From Bacillus thermozeamaize (GTDB lineage Bacteria > Bacillota > Bacilli > ZCTH02-B2), in assembly GCA_002159075.1 (NCBI GenBank), contig LZRT01000121.1, forward strand, positions 84,930 through 148,929: a DNA stretch of 64,000 nucleotides. The letters run 5' to 3'. The position numbers and the translations under genes were made by a program. Below, piece after piece: positions 16,969 through 25,682 of the stretch. The notes beneath the pieces were generated by a model. The model worked only from the letters and a program-made list of their open reading frames with translations, did no database searches and had not been told where the DNA came from. Within the stretch, counting starts at the first letter, position 1, and each line of letters begins with the position of its first letter.

Positions 16969-18423
16969 GTGGATCTGAAGAAACATTTTCTCTCGATATT
17001 GGAGTCCCTCTATGATGCGGTCATCGTGATTGACCGGGACAGTACCATCGTTTACATCAACCAGGCGTACACACGTCAGTTTGGTGTTCCGCCACACAAA
17101 CTGATCGGCCGAAAATTGCGGGATGTGGAGCCCAACGCCAGAATTCTGGATGTGTTGCGTGACGGGAAGCCCCGGATCAACGATTACAGCTATGTGCACT
17201 CCCTCGGTCAGCATGTGTACGCCAACATGACCCCGTTGATTGAAGAGGGGCAGGTTATCGGCGTCGTGACTATCATGAAAGATATCAGCGAGATTAAAAC
17301 CCTCCAGAAGCAACTGGAAAATTACAGGAAGCAGCTCAGCCGGCTGGAGGAGCAGTTATATCAGAAAGATGGCTTCACGCTTCTGGAAAGCCAGGTTCCG
17401 TCCATGCAGCGTGCGGTATCTCTGGCAAGGCGTGTTGCTCCCACTGACGCGACCGTCCTCTTGACCGGTGAAACCGGTGTGGGAAAAGAATTGTTTGCCC
17501 AAGCGATTCACCAAGCCAGCGAACGCCGGGACAAGCCCTTTATACCGGTCAACATGGTATCGATACCCGATACTTTGTTTGAAAGCGAGATGTTCGGTTA
17601 CGAGGAAGGCTCCTTTACCGGATCGCGCAAGGGGGGCAAAAGAGGCCTGATCGAGCTGGCGCAAGGGGGGACCCTTTTTTTGGATGAGATTGGCGAGATG
17701 TCGCTGTCTGTCCAGGCCAAGATGTTGCGCGTCCTTCAGGAACACGCCTACCGGAAAGTGGGTGGGACCACCCTCTACCCCCTGGATGTCCGGATCATTT
17801 GCGCCACCAACCGCGACCTCCAGCGTGAAGTCCAGGCCGGGAGGTTCCGGGAAGATCTGTATTACCGGCTGAACGTGGTGCCGATTCATATCCCTCCCTT
17901 GCGGGAGCGGAAGGAAGATCTGCCGCGCCTCGTCAACAACCTGGTCAACAAACTCCGTCTCAAATACAACAAGCATGTTCTGGTGGATGACAGCATCTAT
18001 GGCGTGTTTTGCCAGTACGACTGGCCCGGAAACGTCCGGGAGTTGTCCAATGTCCTGGAGCGAATGTTTGTTGTCTGCAACGACCATTATCTGAAAGTGG
18101 AGGATATACCCGAGAGCTTTTTCGCATTATTGCAGAAGGGGACAGATGTGGAGCAGGAATCTGGCGTTTGGGATCATGAGCATGCCGAAGGGGCGGGGAC
18201 TTCGGGCGCTTGGAAGGAGGCGGCTGGAAAAACCGGCATGAAACAGGAAGAGGGTTCGGCAGGTCAGTCGCATGCGGGATTACAGCATGTCCTGGAACAA
18301 ACCGAACGGGCGGTTTTTGAACGGGTCTTGCGGGAAAGCCGTACGCGTACGGAAGCGATCCGGAAACTGGGGATTAGCCGCCGCACCTTTTATGAACGGC
18401 TGAAAAGGTACGGGCTAGGCTGA
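16969..18423 (+). CDS. Sigma-54-dependent activator, PAS-AAA-Fis type
   Basis: A 484-residue enhancer-binding protein. Residues 5-115 form a PAS sensor (YDAVIVIDRDSTIVYINQAYT), followed by a coiled coil to about 135. The AAA+ domain has Walker A GETGVGKE (167-174) and Walker B GGTLFLDE (233-240); a C-terminal Fis-like helix-turn-helix (AIRKLGISRRTFYERLKRYG, about 462-482) binds DNA. The sigma-54 contact loop reads GSFTGS instead of the usual GAFTGA (about 214-219), keeping the essential F-T-G. GTG start behind a GGGGGGAGACGGG stretch. It lies just upstream of a -24/-12 promoter and the beta-oxidation operon, its most likely target. Confidence 0.93.
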   Translation: MDLKKHFLSILESLYDAVIVIDRDSTIVYINQAYTRQFGVPPHKLIGRKLRDVEPNARILDVLRDGKPRINDYSYVHSLGQHVYANMTPLIEEGQVIGVVTIMKDISEIKTLQKQLENYRKQLSRLEEQLYQKDGFTLLESQVPSMQRAVSLARRVAPTDATVLLTGETGVGKELFAQAIHQASERRDKPFIPVNMVSIPDTLFESEMFGYEEGSFTGSRKGGKRGLIELAQGGTLFLDEIGEMSLSVQAKMLRVLQEHAYRKVGGTTLYPLDVRIICATNRDLQREVQAGRFREDLYYRLNVVPIHIPPLRERKEDLPRLVNNLVNKLRLKYNKHVLVDDSIYGVFCQYDWPGNVRELSNVLERMFVVCNDHYLKVEDIPESFFALLQKGTDVEQESGVWDHEHAEGAGTSGAWKEAAGKTGMKQEEGSAGQSHAGLQHVLEQTERAVFERVLRESRTRTEAIRKLGISRRTFYERLKRYGLG

Positions 18424-18723
18424 CTCGTGACGGGGATGAAAAGGGGTCATCCATGCAACAGACCGAGCGTTTCCATAAACTGGCTGTTTGGTCTTTTTTT
18501 GTAGAATTGTAGGGAGTGAATTATTTTCGCATAAAACACACTTGATTAACCGGAATTAAATGATTTATAATAAGCGACATGATGCAACACGATGCTGGTC
18601 CATTTGTTTAATAGATAAATATTGTTTGTTTAATATATATACGTTATTTGTATATAAAAGAAACAATGTAGCCTCCGAGCGCTTTTTTCATCAAGAAATC
18701 GCCGCCGGCGAGGAGGATATTTT

Positions 18724-18740
18724 CGGCATGCATTTTGCTT
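18724..18740 (+). promoter_or_regulatory. Sigma-54 (-24/-12) promoter for the 18.8-23.3 kb acyl-CoA operon
   Basis: CGGCAT-GCATT-TTGCTT: GG at 18725-18726 and GC at 18737-18738 have exact 12-base spacing, with a good TTGCTT -12 box. Transcription would start near 18750, 45 bases before the first gene. The 300 bases upstream (18424-18723) hold a weak T-run terminator for the activator gene (about 18463-18500) and AT-rich DNA with an ATTGTTT/AAACAAT inverted pair at 18621 and 18661 that could be an activator site. Confidence 0.7.
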
Positions 18741-18794
18741 ATGTGATTCTACATATAGGATGGCAGCAAGATTCATGATGAAAGGAGACAACTA

Positions 18795-19646
18795 ATGTAC
18801 AGAAAAATCGGCATCGTTGGATTTGGCACGATGGGTTCAGGCATTGCGCAGGTTTGTCTGGAGCATGGATATGAAGTGATCGCGGTGGAACAGGAGGAAG
18901 CCTTTTTTACGCGTGGCCTTTCACAGATGAAAAAGAACTGGCAGCGTGCCATTGAAAAAGGGCGGTTGAGCAGCCAGCAGCAGGCGGAGTATGAAGCGCG
19001 CCTTGTCACGACGACGGATATTTCCCGGCTCAGTGAGGCCGATTATGTGATTGAGGCGATCACGGAGAACTTGGAACTGAAAAAGGACATGTTCAGAAAG
19101 ATGGACCAGGTGGTTCGTCCGGAGGTGATTATCGCCAGCAACACCTCGGGACTGAGCATTACTGAAATGGCCAGCGTGACCTCCGATCCGGGAAAAGTGA
19201 TTGGCGTGCACTTTTTCAACCCGGTGCCGGTGATGAAGCTGGTGGAGCTGATTCGCGGATTTGACACACGGGAAGAGACCTATCAGGCCTCCAGGCAGTT
19301 TGTCGAGTCCCTGGACAAAGAGACGATTGATGTCAAAGAGTCCCCGCTCTTCGCTGTCAACCGGATTTTGGTGCCGATGATCAATGAGGCCATTTTTGTC
19401 CTGCAGGAAGGGATTGCCAGCGCTGAGGACATTGACAAAGGGATGAGGTTGGGCGCCAACCATCCGATCGGTCCCCTGGCACTGGCCGATCTGATCGGAC
19501 TGGATACGCTGCTCTTTGTCATGGATTCCCTGTACGAGGAGACGCAGGATTCCAAGTACCGCTCCGCTCCCCTGCTGCGAAAGATGGTTCGCGCCGGGCA
19601 CCTCGGAAGGAAGACAGGGAAGGGATTTTACGATTACACGAAGTAA
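18795..19646 (+). CDS. 3-hydroxyacyl-CoA (3-hydroxybutyryl-CoA) dehydrogenase
   Basis: A 283-residue NAD-binding enzyme: [15 protein letters not shown] (Rossmann fold, residues 6-20), [28 protein letters not shown] with the catalytic His and Asn region, and a C-terminal helical domain with [19 protein letters not shown]. It oxidises 3-hydroxyacyl-CoA to 3-ketoacyl-CoA in beta-oxidation; the length matches the short-chain PaaH/Hbd group. ATG is behind AAAGGAG. It is the first gene after the sigma-54 promoter and heads the ligase, dehydrogenase and hydrolase set. Confidence 0.95.
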   Translation: MYRKIGIVGFGTMGSGIAQVCLEHGYEVIAVEQEEAFFTRGLSQMKKNWQRAIEKGRLSSQQQAEYEARLVTTTDISRLSEADYVIEAITENLELKKDMFRKMDQVVRPEVIIASNTSGLSITEMASVTSDPGKVIGVHFFNPVPVMKLVELIRGFDTREETYQASRQFVESLDKETIDVKESPLFAVNRILVPMINEAIFVLQEGIASAEDIDKGMRLGANHPIGPLALADLIGLDTLLFVMDSLYEETQDSKYRSAPLLRKMVRAGHLGRKTGKGFYDYTK

Positions 19647-19763
19647 CTACATGAAGTAACTGCCATGCATGCACAGCGTACCGCGTGCATGCAATCGAAT
19701 AAAGATTTTTAAATATTTAGTAATAATAAATAATTCGTTCTTTTTGGGAGGGGGAGATTCCGG

Positions 19764-21347
19764 ATGAAAGCGACAATTGGTCAACTGATCGAATGGTCGG
19801 CCCGCAATTATCCTGACAAGACCGGCCTGGTCGACTTGGAAAAGGGACAGCGATGGACGTTTGCGGAGTGGGACCGGGATGTCAATAAGATGGCGAACCT
19901 GTTGCGGCAACTGGGAGTGAACAAAGGCGACGTCGTTTCGGTCTTCCTCTACAACACCAGCGAGTTTGTCACGACGCTGTTTGCTGCTGCCAAGATCGGC
20001 GCGATTTTCAATCCAATCAATTACCGCCTGACTTCCGGAGAACTGCAATTCATCCTCAACGATGCCCAGACCAAGGTCCTCGTCTTTGAGGAGCGGGTGT
20101 TGGATGTCGTGACCCGGACCCGCGAGCATGGCGTTCCGGTGCAGCATTATTTATATGCCAATGAAAATCCTCCGGCATATGCCCAAAACCTGTCTTCCCT
20201 GCTTGCCGGGGTACAGGATGACAGGCCCGATGTGGCGGTGTCGGAAACGGACCCTTACATCATGATGTACACCAGCGGTACGACAGGCCGTCCGAAAGGC
20301 GTCATCCATCCGCACCGCAATATGATTACCCACAATTTCATCATGCTGGAATGCATGGGAATTACGCGCAATGACGTCGGCTTGTCCGTCGCGCCGCTCA
20401 ACCACACGGCCGAGCTGCACACTTCGTTCCTGCCGCGGGTGCAGATTGGCGCCACCAACCTGCTGCTGCCGATGTTCGATCCCGAGAAGGTGTTGAAGGT
20501 CATCGAGCAGGAGAGGGTGACGCACCTGTTTGCCGCGCCGACCATGGTCAACATGCTGCTGAATACCAGCGGCCTGGAGAATTACGACCTCTCTTCGCTT
20601 CGGATGCTGGGGTATGGCGGCGCTTCCATGGCGCCTGCGCTGATCCGCCTGTTTAAAGAAAAGGTGGGGGCCGACCTGGTACAGATGTACGGGACGACGG
20701 AGATGGGACCGGTGATGTCGGTGCTTTATGCGGATGAACAGTTGGCCAAAGCGGGCTCGGCGGGCAAGGCGGTGATGAACCACGAACTGCGTGTCGTCAG
20801 GCCGGAGCCGGATGGCAGCCCCTCCCGTCCCGACAACCTGTGCGAGGTAGGCGAGGCGGGCGAGATCATCGTCCGGGGCCCCTGCATGATGCAGGAATAC
20901 TACAACCGGCCGGATGCGACGGAAAAAGCGCTGGCCTACGGATGGTACCACACGGGGGACGTGGGCGTCATTGACGAAGACGGGTACCTGTGGATCCGCG
21001 ATCGGATGGATCACACCATCATCTCCGGGGCGGAAAACGTCTACCCGCGGGAAGTGGAGGATTGCCTCATCGAGCATCCGGGAGTCCTGGAAGCGGCTGT
21101 CGTCGGCAAGCCGGATGAGAAGTGGGGCGAAATTGTGGTTGCGTTTATCGTGCGCCAACCCGGCAGCCAGGTGACGGCAGAGGAACTGGATCAATTCCTC
21201 ATCGAGGGGGACAAACTGGCCCGGTACAAACGGCCCAGGGAGTATTATTTTGTCGACAGTTTGCCGAAGACCGCTAGCGGCAAGATGCAGAAGTTTGTCC
21301 TGGAGCAGCAGTTAAAAGAGCAGGCGAACCAACGGCTGGGAGGTTAA
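19764..21347 (+). CDS. AMP-forming acyl-CoA synthetase
   Basis: A 527-residue ANL-superfamily ligase: phosphate-binding MMYTSGTTGRPKGVIHPHRN near residue 170, YGTTEMGPV near 313, GWYHTGDVGVIDEDG and DRMDHTIISGAENVYPREVE in the hinge region, and PKTASGKMQK with the catalytic Lys near 509. It activates a fatty or aryl acid with ATP to the CoA thioester; the exact acid is unknown. GGGAGGGGGAG precedes the ATG. It is followed after 4 bases by an acyl-CoA dehydrogenase, consistent with a complete acid-activation and oxidation operon. Confidence 0.94.
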   Translation: MKATIGQLIEWSARNYPDKTGLVDLEKGQRWTFAEWDRDVNKMANLLRQLGVNKGDVVSVFLYNTSEFVTTLFAAAKIGAIFNPINYRLTSGELQFILNDAQTKVLVFEERVLDVVTRTREHGVPVQHYLYANENPPAYAQNLSSLLAGVQDDRPDVAVSETDPYIMMYTSGTTGRPKGVIHPHRNMITHNFIMLECMGITRNDVGLSVAPLNHTAELHTSFLPRVQIGATNLLLPMFDPEKVLKVIEQERVTHLFAAPTMVNMLLNTSGLENYDLSSLRMLGYGGASMAPALIRLFKEKVGADLVQMYGTTEMGPVMSVLYADEQLAKAGSAGKAVMNHELRVVRPEPDGSPSRPDNLCEVGEAGEIIVRGPCMMQEYYNRPDATEKALAYGWYHTGDVGVIDEDGYLWIRDRMDHTIISGAENVYPREVEDCLIEHPGVLEAAVVGKPDEKWGEIVVAFIVRQPGSQVTAEELDQFLIEGDKLARYKRPREYYFVDSLPKTASGKMQKFVLEQQLKEQANQRLGG

Positions 21348-21351
21348 AGAC

Positions 21352-22500
21352 ATGAGTTTTCAGCTATCCGAGGAACATCTGGAGATCCAGAAGAACATCC
21401 ACCGCCTGGCGCAGGAGAAGATCAAGCCGCGTGCGGCGGAGATTGACGAGCGGGGCGAGTATCCGTACGACATCTTTCAGCTTCTTGCGGCCCAGGGGTA
21501 CCTTGGCGTCACGTTCCCGCCCGAGTACGGCGGCGCCGGTCTCGATTTGCTGAGCTATTGCATCGTCGTGGAGGAAGTGGCCCGCGTCTGCGCTTCCTCT
21601 TCGCAGATTGTCACGGTGCAGGAATTGGGCATGCTGCCGCTTTACCTCGGCGGTTCGGAGGAGCAAAAACGGCGGTATCTGCCTGATCTCATCCAGGGAA
21701 AAAGGATCGGGGCGTTTGGGCTCACGGAACCGACGGCAGGTTCGGATGTGCGCAGCATGAAGACGCGGGCGGAGAAAGACGGGGGATACTACGTACTCAA
21801 CGGCCAGAAAGTGTTTATCAGCAATGGCGGTGTGGCCGATCTGTACACGGTTTTTGCCAAGACGGAACAGGGCATTACCGCCTTTCTGGTCGAGAAGGGA
21901 ACGCCTGGTTTTACGGTCGGCAAATTGGAGAAGAAGATGGGGATCAAGGGATCGCCGACGGCGCAACTGTTCTTTGAAAACTGCCGGATCCCGGCGGAAA
22001 ACCGTATCGGCGAGGAAGGAGACGGCTGGCTGATCGCGATGAAGACGCTGGAGCGGACACGGCCCGGGATCGGCGCGCAAGCCTTGGGGATCGCCCAGGG
22101 GGCGTTGGATGTCTGCTTGGAATACGTGCAAGAACGGGAGCAATTTGGGCGCCCGATTGGTACGTTCCAGGGGATTCAGTTCATGCTCGCCGACATGGCG
22201 ATCCGTATCGAAGCGGCGCGCGGCCTTGTTTACCGTGCGGCGACGGCGCTGAACGAAGCAGATTTTCGCGGCAAAAATCCGGAACAGGCCCGGCTTGCCT
22301 CGATGGCCAAGGTGTTTGCTTCCGACACGGCCATGCAGGTGACGACGGACGCGGTGCAAATCCTGGGCGGCTATGGATACATCCAGGATTACCCGGTGGA
22401 ACGGATGATGCGGGATGCCAAAATCACCCAGATCTACGAAGGAACCAACCAGATCCAGCGGATCGTCATTGCCCGTTCTTTGCTTCCTGGACTGAGATGA
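21352..22500 (+). CDS. Acyl-CoA dehydrogenase
   Basis: A 382-residue flavoenzyme of standard length: GAFGLTEPTAGSDVRSMKTRA (flavin and substrate contact), YVLNGQKVFISNGGVADLY, REQFGRPIGTFQGIQFMLADM, and YEGTNQIQRIVIAR with the catalytic Glu near residue 363, as in short/branched-chain enzymes. It introduces the 2,3-double bond of an acyl-CoA. It is tightly coupled to the preceding ligase and followed by an alpha/beta hydrolase in the same operon. Confidence 0.95.
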   Translation: MSFQLSEEHLEIQKNIHRLAQEKIKPRAAEIDERGEYPYDIFQLLAAQGYLGVTFPPEYGGAGLDLLSYCIVVEEVARVCASSSQIVTVQELGMLPLYLGGSEEQKRRYLPDLIQGKRIGAFGLTEPTAGSDVRSMKTRAEKDGGYYVLNGQKVFISNGGVADLYTVFAKTEQGITAFLVEKGTPGFTVGKLEKKMGIKGSPTAQLFFENCRIPAENRIGEEGDGWLIAMKTLERTRPGIGAQALGIAQGALDVCLEYVQEREQFGRPIGTFQGIQFMLADMAIRIEAARGLVYRAATALNEADFRGKNPEQARLASMAKVFASDTAMQVTTDAVQILGGYGYIQDYPVERMMRDAKITQIYEGTNQIQRIVIARSLLPGLR

Positions 22501-22552
22501 TCATTTGACGAAGAGAGATGGATGTGGAGTGGGCATATCCAAAGGAGAAAGG

Positions 22553-23281
22553 ATGACGAGAAACATGTCGGGAAAACAACGAGAACCGCGCTTCTTCTTT
22601 ATTCACGGCGCGGGCGGGACGGCCAGGAAATGGCGCCGTACCACGGCGAGATTGCAAGGGATTCCCTGGCAGACGGTTGACCTGCCGGGCCACGGCGAAG
22701 CAAGGGATGCGGCGGCGCCCGATCAGGTATCCATCGAATGGTACGCCGAGGCGCTGGCTTCCCGGATAGAGGAAGCGGTCATCCTGGTCGGGCATTCGAT
22801 GGGCGGTCTTATCAGCCTTGAGCTGGCCGCGCGCACTCCGAACGTGGTCGGTGTGATTCTTGCGGCAAGTCACGTTCGTCTGCCCGTGCACCCGAAGATC
22901 CTGGATCAGCTGGCGCAGGGCACGTTTCCGGAATCGCTTTTTCTCGCATCATACAGCAAGACGGTCGACCCGGAGCTTCTGGCGGAGGAGCGCCAGGAAC
23001 TGGCGATTAATCCGCCGGAAATGACATTGGCCGACTTCAGAAGTTGTGATCGCTACAGCCAGGGCGCGGAACGGCTGCGGCAGCTGAACATTCCCGTGCT
23101 CGCTGTCTACGGCGCAGAGGATCGCCTGCTTCCGCCCGGGGCAGAAGCGGAACTGCGTAGCATCCGGCCGGATGTGCAGACGGCGGCCATTGATGGCGCC
23201 GGTCACTACGTGATGCTGGAGCAACCGCAAGCTTTTGTGGAAGCGATGCTGCAATTTCGGGAAAGCCTTTTCAAAGCCTGA
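22553..23281 (+). CDS. Alpha/beta hydrolase
   Basis: A 242-residue alpha/beta-fold hydrolase: oxyanion region FFFIHGAGGTARKW, nucleophile elbow GHSMGG (Ser about 83), acidic residue in YGAEDRLLPPGAE, and His in DGAGHYVMLEQP. All three catalytic residues are present. Substrate unknown; in this operon it might be a thioesterase-like or lactone/ester hydrolase. ATG 22553 is preceded by AAAGGAG; the upstream in-frame codons from 22505 have no ribosome site. Last gene of the sigma-54 operon, followed by a terminator. Confidence 0.88.
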   Translation: MTRNMSGKQREPRFFFIHGAGGTARKWRRTTARLQGIPWQTVDLPGHGEARDAAAPDQVSIEWYAEALASRIEEAVILVGHSMGGLISLELAARTPNVVGVILAASHVRLPVHPKILDQLAQGTFPESLFLASYSKTVDPELLAEERQELAINPPEMTLADFRSCDRYSQGAERLRQLNIPVLAVYGAEDRLLPPGAEAELRSIRPDVQTAAIDGAGHYVMLEQPQAFVEAMLQFRESLFKA

Positions 23282-23317
23282 GGGAAACGGCGTTGCCGTT
23301 CCCGGAAAGCTTTTTTT
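23282..23317 (+). terminator. Terminator of the sigma-54 acyl-CoA operon
   Basis: GGGAAACGGC-GTT-GCCGTTCCC (23282-23303), then GGAAAGC and seven T residues. The following DNA to 23573 shows no gene; it contains short GC-rich repeats without clear promoter elements. Confidence 0.75.
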
Positions 23318-23573
23318 CTTCGGTATGTCGCGCAATTTGGCATTGCCGTGCCCTTTGCGGTTGCCAATATTTTTGGTATCATCATCGGTAAAGTACGATG
23401 GTCGCATCGGCATGTCGGACCGGATGAAGAGTAAGACCGTGTAGCGTGTAGACCGATGCCAGTCAGGAGCAGAGTGTCAGTTATGGTATTACTTGGCGAA
23501 TGCATGTCAGACGATGAATCCGCCGCTGTGAACGCGTAAAAAATGCGAACACTTAAAAAGGGGAGCGAACATC

Positions 23574-24377
23574 ATGAAGGTGCACATCAGCCGGATGAGT
23601 CCGCAGGAGAAGATCACGCTGCAGGAGACGGCCGGACTGGCCATCATCACCTTGCATCGTCCTCATTTGCGCAATGCCCTGACTGTTCAGATGTGGGATG
23701 AACTGGCTGGGGTGGTCCAGCGGGTTCCCGACAACCCGAAAAACCGGGTGCTCCTCATCCGGGGGACCGGCGAACAGTTCACGGCCGGCTCAGATCTCAA
23801 GGAATTTCACCGGATGAGCCTGGAGGAAGCGGAAGAGGCGTTCCGCGTCATGGACAAGGCGATCTCTGCCGTGGAGCGGCTGCCCTTTCCGACAGTGGCG
23901 GTCATCAATGGTCCGGCGATGGGAGCAGGTTTGCAACTGGCTTTGGCCTGTGACCTGCGGATCGGTTCTCCGCTGACGAGGATGGGGATGCCGGTCGGAA
24001 GGCTCGGAATCACGCTGGATGCCAGCTTTACCAAGCGTCTGGTGGACCTGATCGGACCCAGCCGGACGAAGGACCTGGTCTATACCAACCGGATTTATGA
24101 CGCGGAGGAGTGTTACCAGTTGGGACTCCTGAATTATTTGGTGGAGGAGGAGCAGCTGGATCGCTTTGCGGTGGAAAAAGGGTACCTGATCGCCAGCCAG
24201 TCTCCCGCCTCCCTGCAGGCAGTCAAGCGCAATGTGGCGCTCGTCAAGCCGCGGCATGAGGTGCCCTGGGGCCATCCCCGGCACACCTTTGTCGACCCGA
24301 TCGATTTTCCGGTCGGTGTGGCTTCTTTTGTCGAAAAGGAAAAACCCCGCTTTCCGAGGCGCAGGATGAAAGATTAG
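23574..24377 (+). CDS. Enoyl-CoA hydratase/isomerase family protein
   Basis: A 267-residue crotonase-fold protein: IITLHRPHLRNALTVQMWDEL, oxyanion-hole GEQFTAGSDLKEFHRM near residue 70, and GPAMGAGLQLALACDLRIGS near 115. The active-site Glu pair of true hydratases is not obvious: the second position reads GRLGITLDAS, so isomerase or another crotonase activity is possible. GGGGAGCG precedes the ATG. It is separated from the operon before it by a terminator and about 290 bases. Confidence 0.88.
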   Translation: MKVHISRMSPQEKITLQETAGLAIITLHRPHLRNALTVQMWDELAGVVQRVPDNPKNRVLLIRGTGEQFTAGSDLKEFHRMSLEEAEEAFRVMDKAISAVERLPFPTVAVINGPAMGAGLQLALACDLRIGSPLTRMGMPVGRLGITLDASFTKRLVDLIGPSRTKDLVYTNRIYDAEECYQLGLLNYLVEEEQLDRFAVEKGYLIASQSPASLQAVKRNVALVKPRHEVPWGHPRHTFVDPIDFPVGVASFVEKEKPRFPRRRMKD

Positions 24378-24394
24378 TCCTTCCTGCGCCTTTT
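24358..24394 (+). terminator. Terminator overlapping the crotonase stop codon
   Basis: GGCGCAGGA (24358-24366, inside the last codons) pairs perfectly with TCCTGCGCC (24382-24390), followed by TTTT. The stop codon lies in the loop. Confidence 0.8.
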
Positions 24395-24509
24395 CCTGCT
24401 CATGCTGAGGAGAGCCGACTTGCGCAGTAGCCGCCACGGGATCGACCCGGGCGGCCATTTTTTGCACACGGCGGCAGGAGATGATGAACGAGACGGAGCT
24501 GGCCGGACA

Positions 24510-25409
24510 CTACCGTATTTGCTTCTTTCCGACCAAAATGGTCGCGTCCACCGTGACAAATGAGATGCCGGATTGGAGGGCTTGTTGAAGATTTCCCTCC
24601 GTTGCCCCCCATGACAACGGCGTCATATTGATGAGATGAGTCAGTAGCGTTTGATCGAGTCTTTTACGATATTGAACATGCTGCTTATCGATCAGGTTGA
24701 AGTGTCGGCAAAAATGGGTCACCACATGTTGATTGGAATAGGCTTGTTTGCCGCTTTGTCCGAAGAATAATGTTCTCAATTCCTTGAGGTACTCGCTGCC
24801 CGGTGCGATCTTGATCAGGATGCCGTCATCATCCAGCATGCGGCTAAATTCCGAATAATTGGATGGAGACAAGATGTTCAGAATGACATCGAATGCCTTA
24901 TCCATGAAAGGGCTTCGTGCCAAATCCGCCACGCACCAAATCAGGCCGGGATATTCCCGCGAAGCGATTCGAATCCCGGCTTTGGCAATATCCATGCCGA
25001 CCCCCAATACGTCCCCATCCGACGTATGATTCAAACCTGTTGTCAATTCCGCCAAAAGGGAACCTTCCCCGCACCCGGCGTCCAGGATATGGATGCCTTC
25101 GGTGCGGATGTTACCCATTTGATAGGTGATGATTTTGTGAATCCGTTCGACGATCCCGTGGAAAAAACCGCTCCTGCAAATGGCCAGTCTTGATTCAAAA
25201 AGCTGTTGGCCATATTTGGTCGGACGCGCCGGTCGTGCCAGCAAGTGAACATATCCTGGCTTGGATAAATCAAAGCAATGCCGGTTTGCGCAGATCAAGC
25301 TGTTGGGCCGGCTGCCCTTCAACGCTGTGCCGCATAAAGGGCACATGAAGAGGTGACAGTGTTTCTGGATCAGTTGCCTGGCCAGTTCAATTTTTTTCAA
25401 ATGGTTCAC
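24510..25409 (-). CDS. RlmA/TlrB-type 23S rRNA (guanine-N1) methyltransferase
   Basis: About 299 residues. The N-terminal zinc site CPLCG...CANRHCFD and the DLSKPGYVHLL motif are typical of RlmA enzymes, followed by the SAM-binding motif HILDAGCGEGSLLAEL and NILSPSNYSEFSRML. RlmA methylates G745 (RlmA-I) or G748 (RlmA-II/TlrB) of 23S rRNA; the Gram-positive host suggests the second. The start is uncertain: GTG 25409 lies next to GGAAGGGAAGG, and TTG 25400 has AAGGTGA at better spacing; an upstream ATG at 25544 adds unrelated sequence. Monocistronic and convergent with the crotonase gene. If it is TlrB-like it could influence tylosin or mycinosyl-macrolide sensitivity. Confidence 0.88.
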   Translation of the reverse strand: MNHLKKIELARQLIQKHCHLFMCPLCGTALKGSRPNSLICANRHCFDLSKPGYVHLLARPARPTKYGQQLFESRLAICRSGFFHGIVERIHKIITYQMGNIRTEGIHILDAGCGEGSLLAELTTGLNHTSDGDVLGVGMDIAKAGIRIASREYPGLIWCVADLARSPFMDKAFDVILNILSPSNYSEFSRMLDDDGILIKIAPGSEYLKELRTLFFGQSGKQAYSNQHVVTHFCRHFNLIDKQHVQYRKRLDQTLLTHLINMTPLSWGATEGNLQQALQSGISFVTVDATILVGKKQIR

Positions 25410-25682
25410 CTTCCCTTCCGTGCCTCGGGACAACGATGCGCTTCCGGTGAGAAACGTGATGGGGGCGCGTCTTGAGCTTTTCCACCATATTTTACTTGAA
25501 CAAAAATGCGCGGCACAAATAAACCCAAACTTGGCGCTTTGCAAGCTTTAACGTTCGATTTCGTTTATTTTTTCTAAAAAACTTGGTTATTGCGAATGTT
25601 TCCTGGATAAATTGTTATATATAGTAAAATAATGTTTATCATGGTATATTTTGTTTAAATTGATAATATGGAGGGAAGGAAC

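Noticed and set aside
23338..23353. TGGCAT...TGCC resembling a sigma-54 promoter
   Set aside because: The GG to GC distance is one base short, which abolishes sigma-54 recognition.
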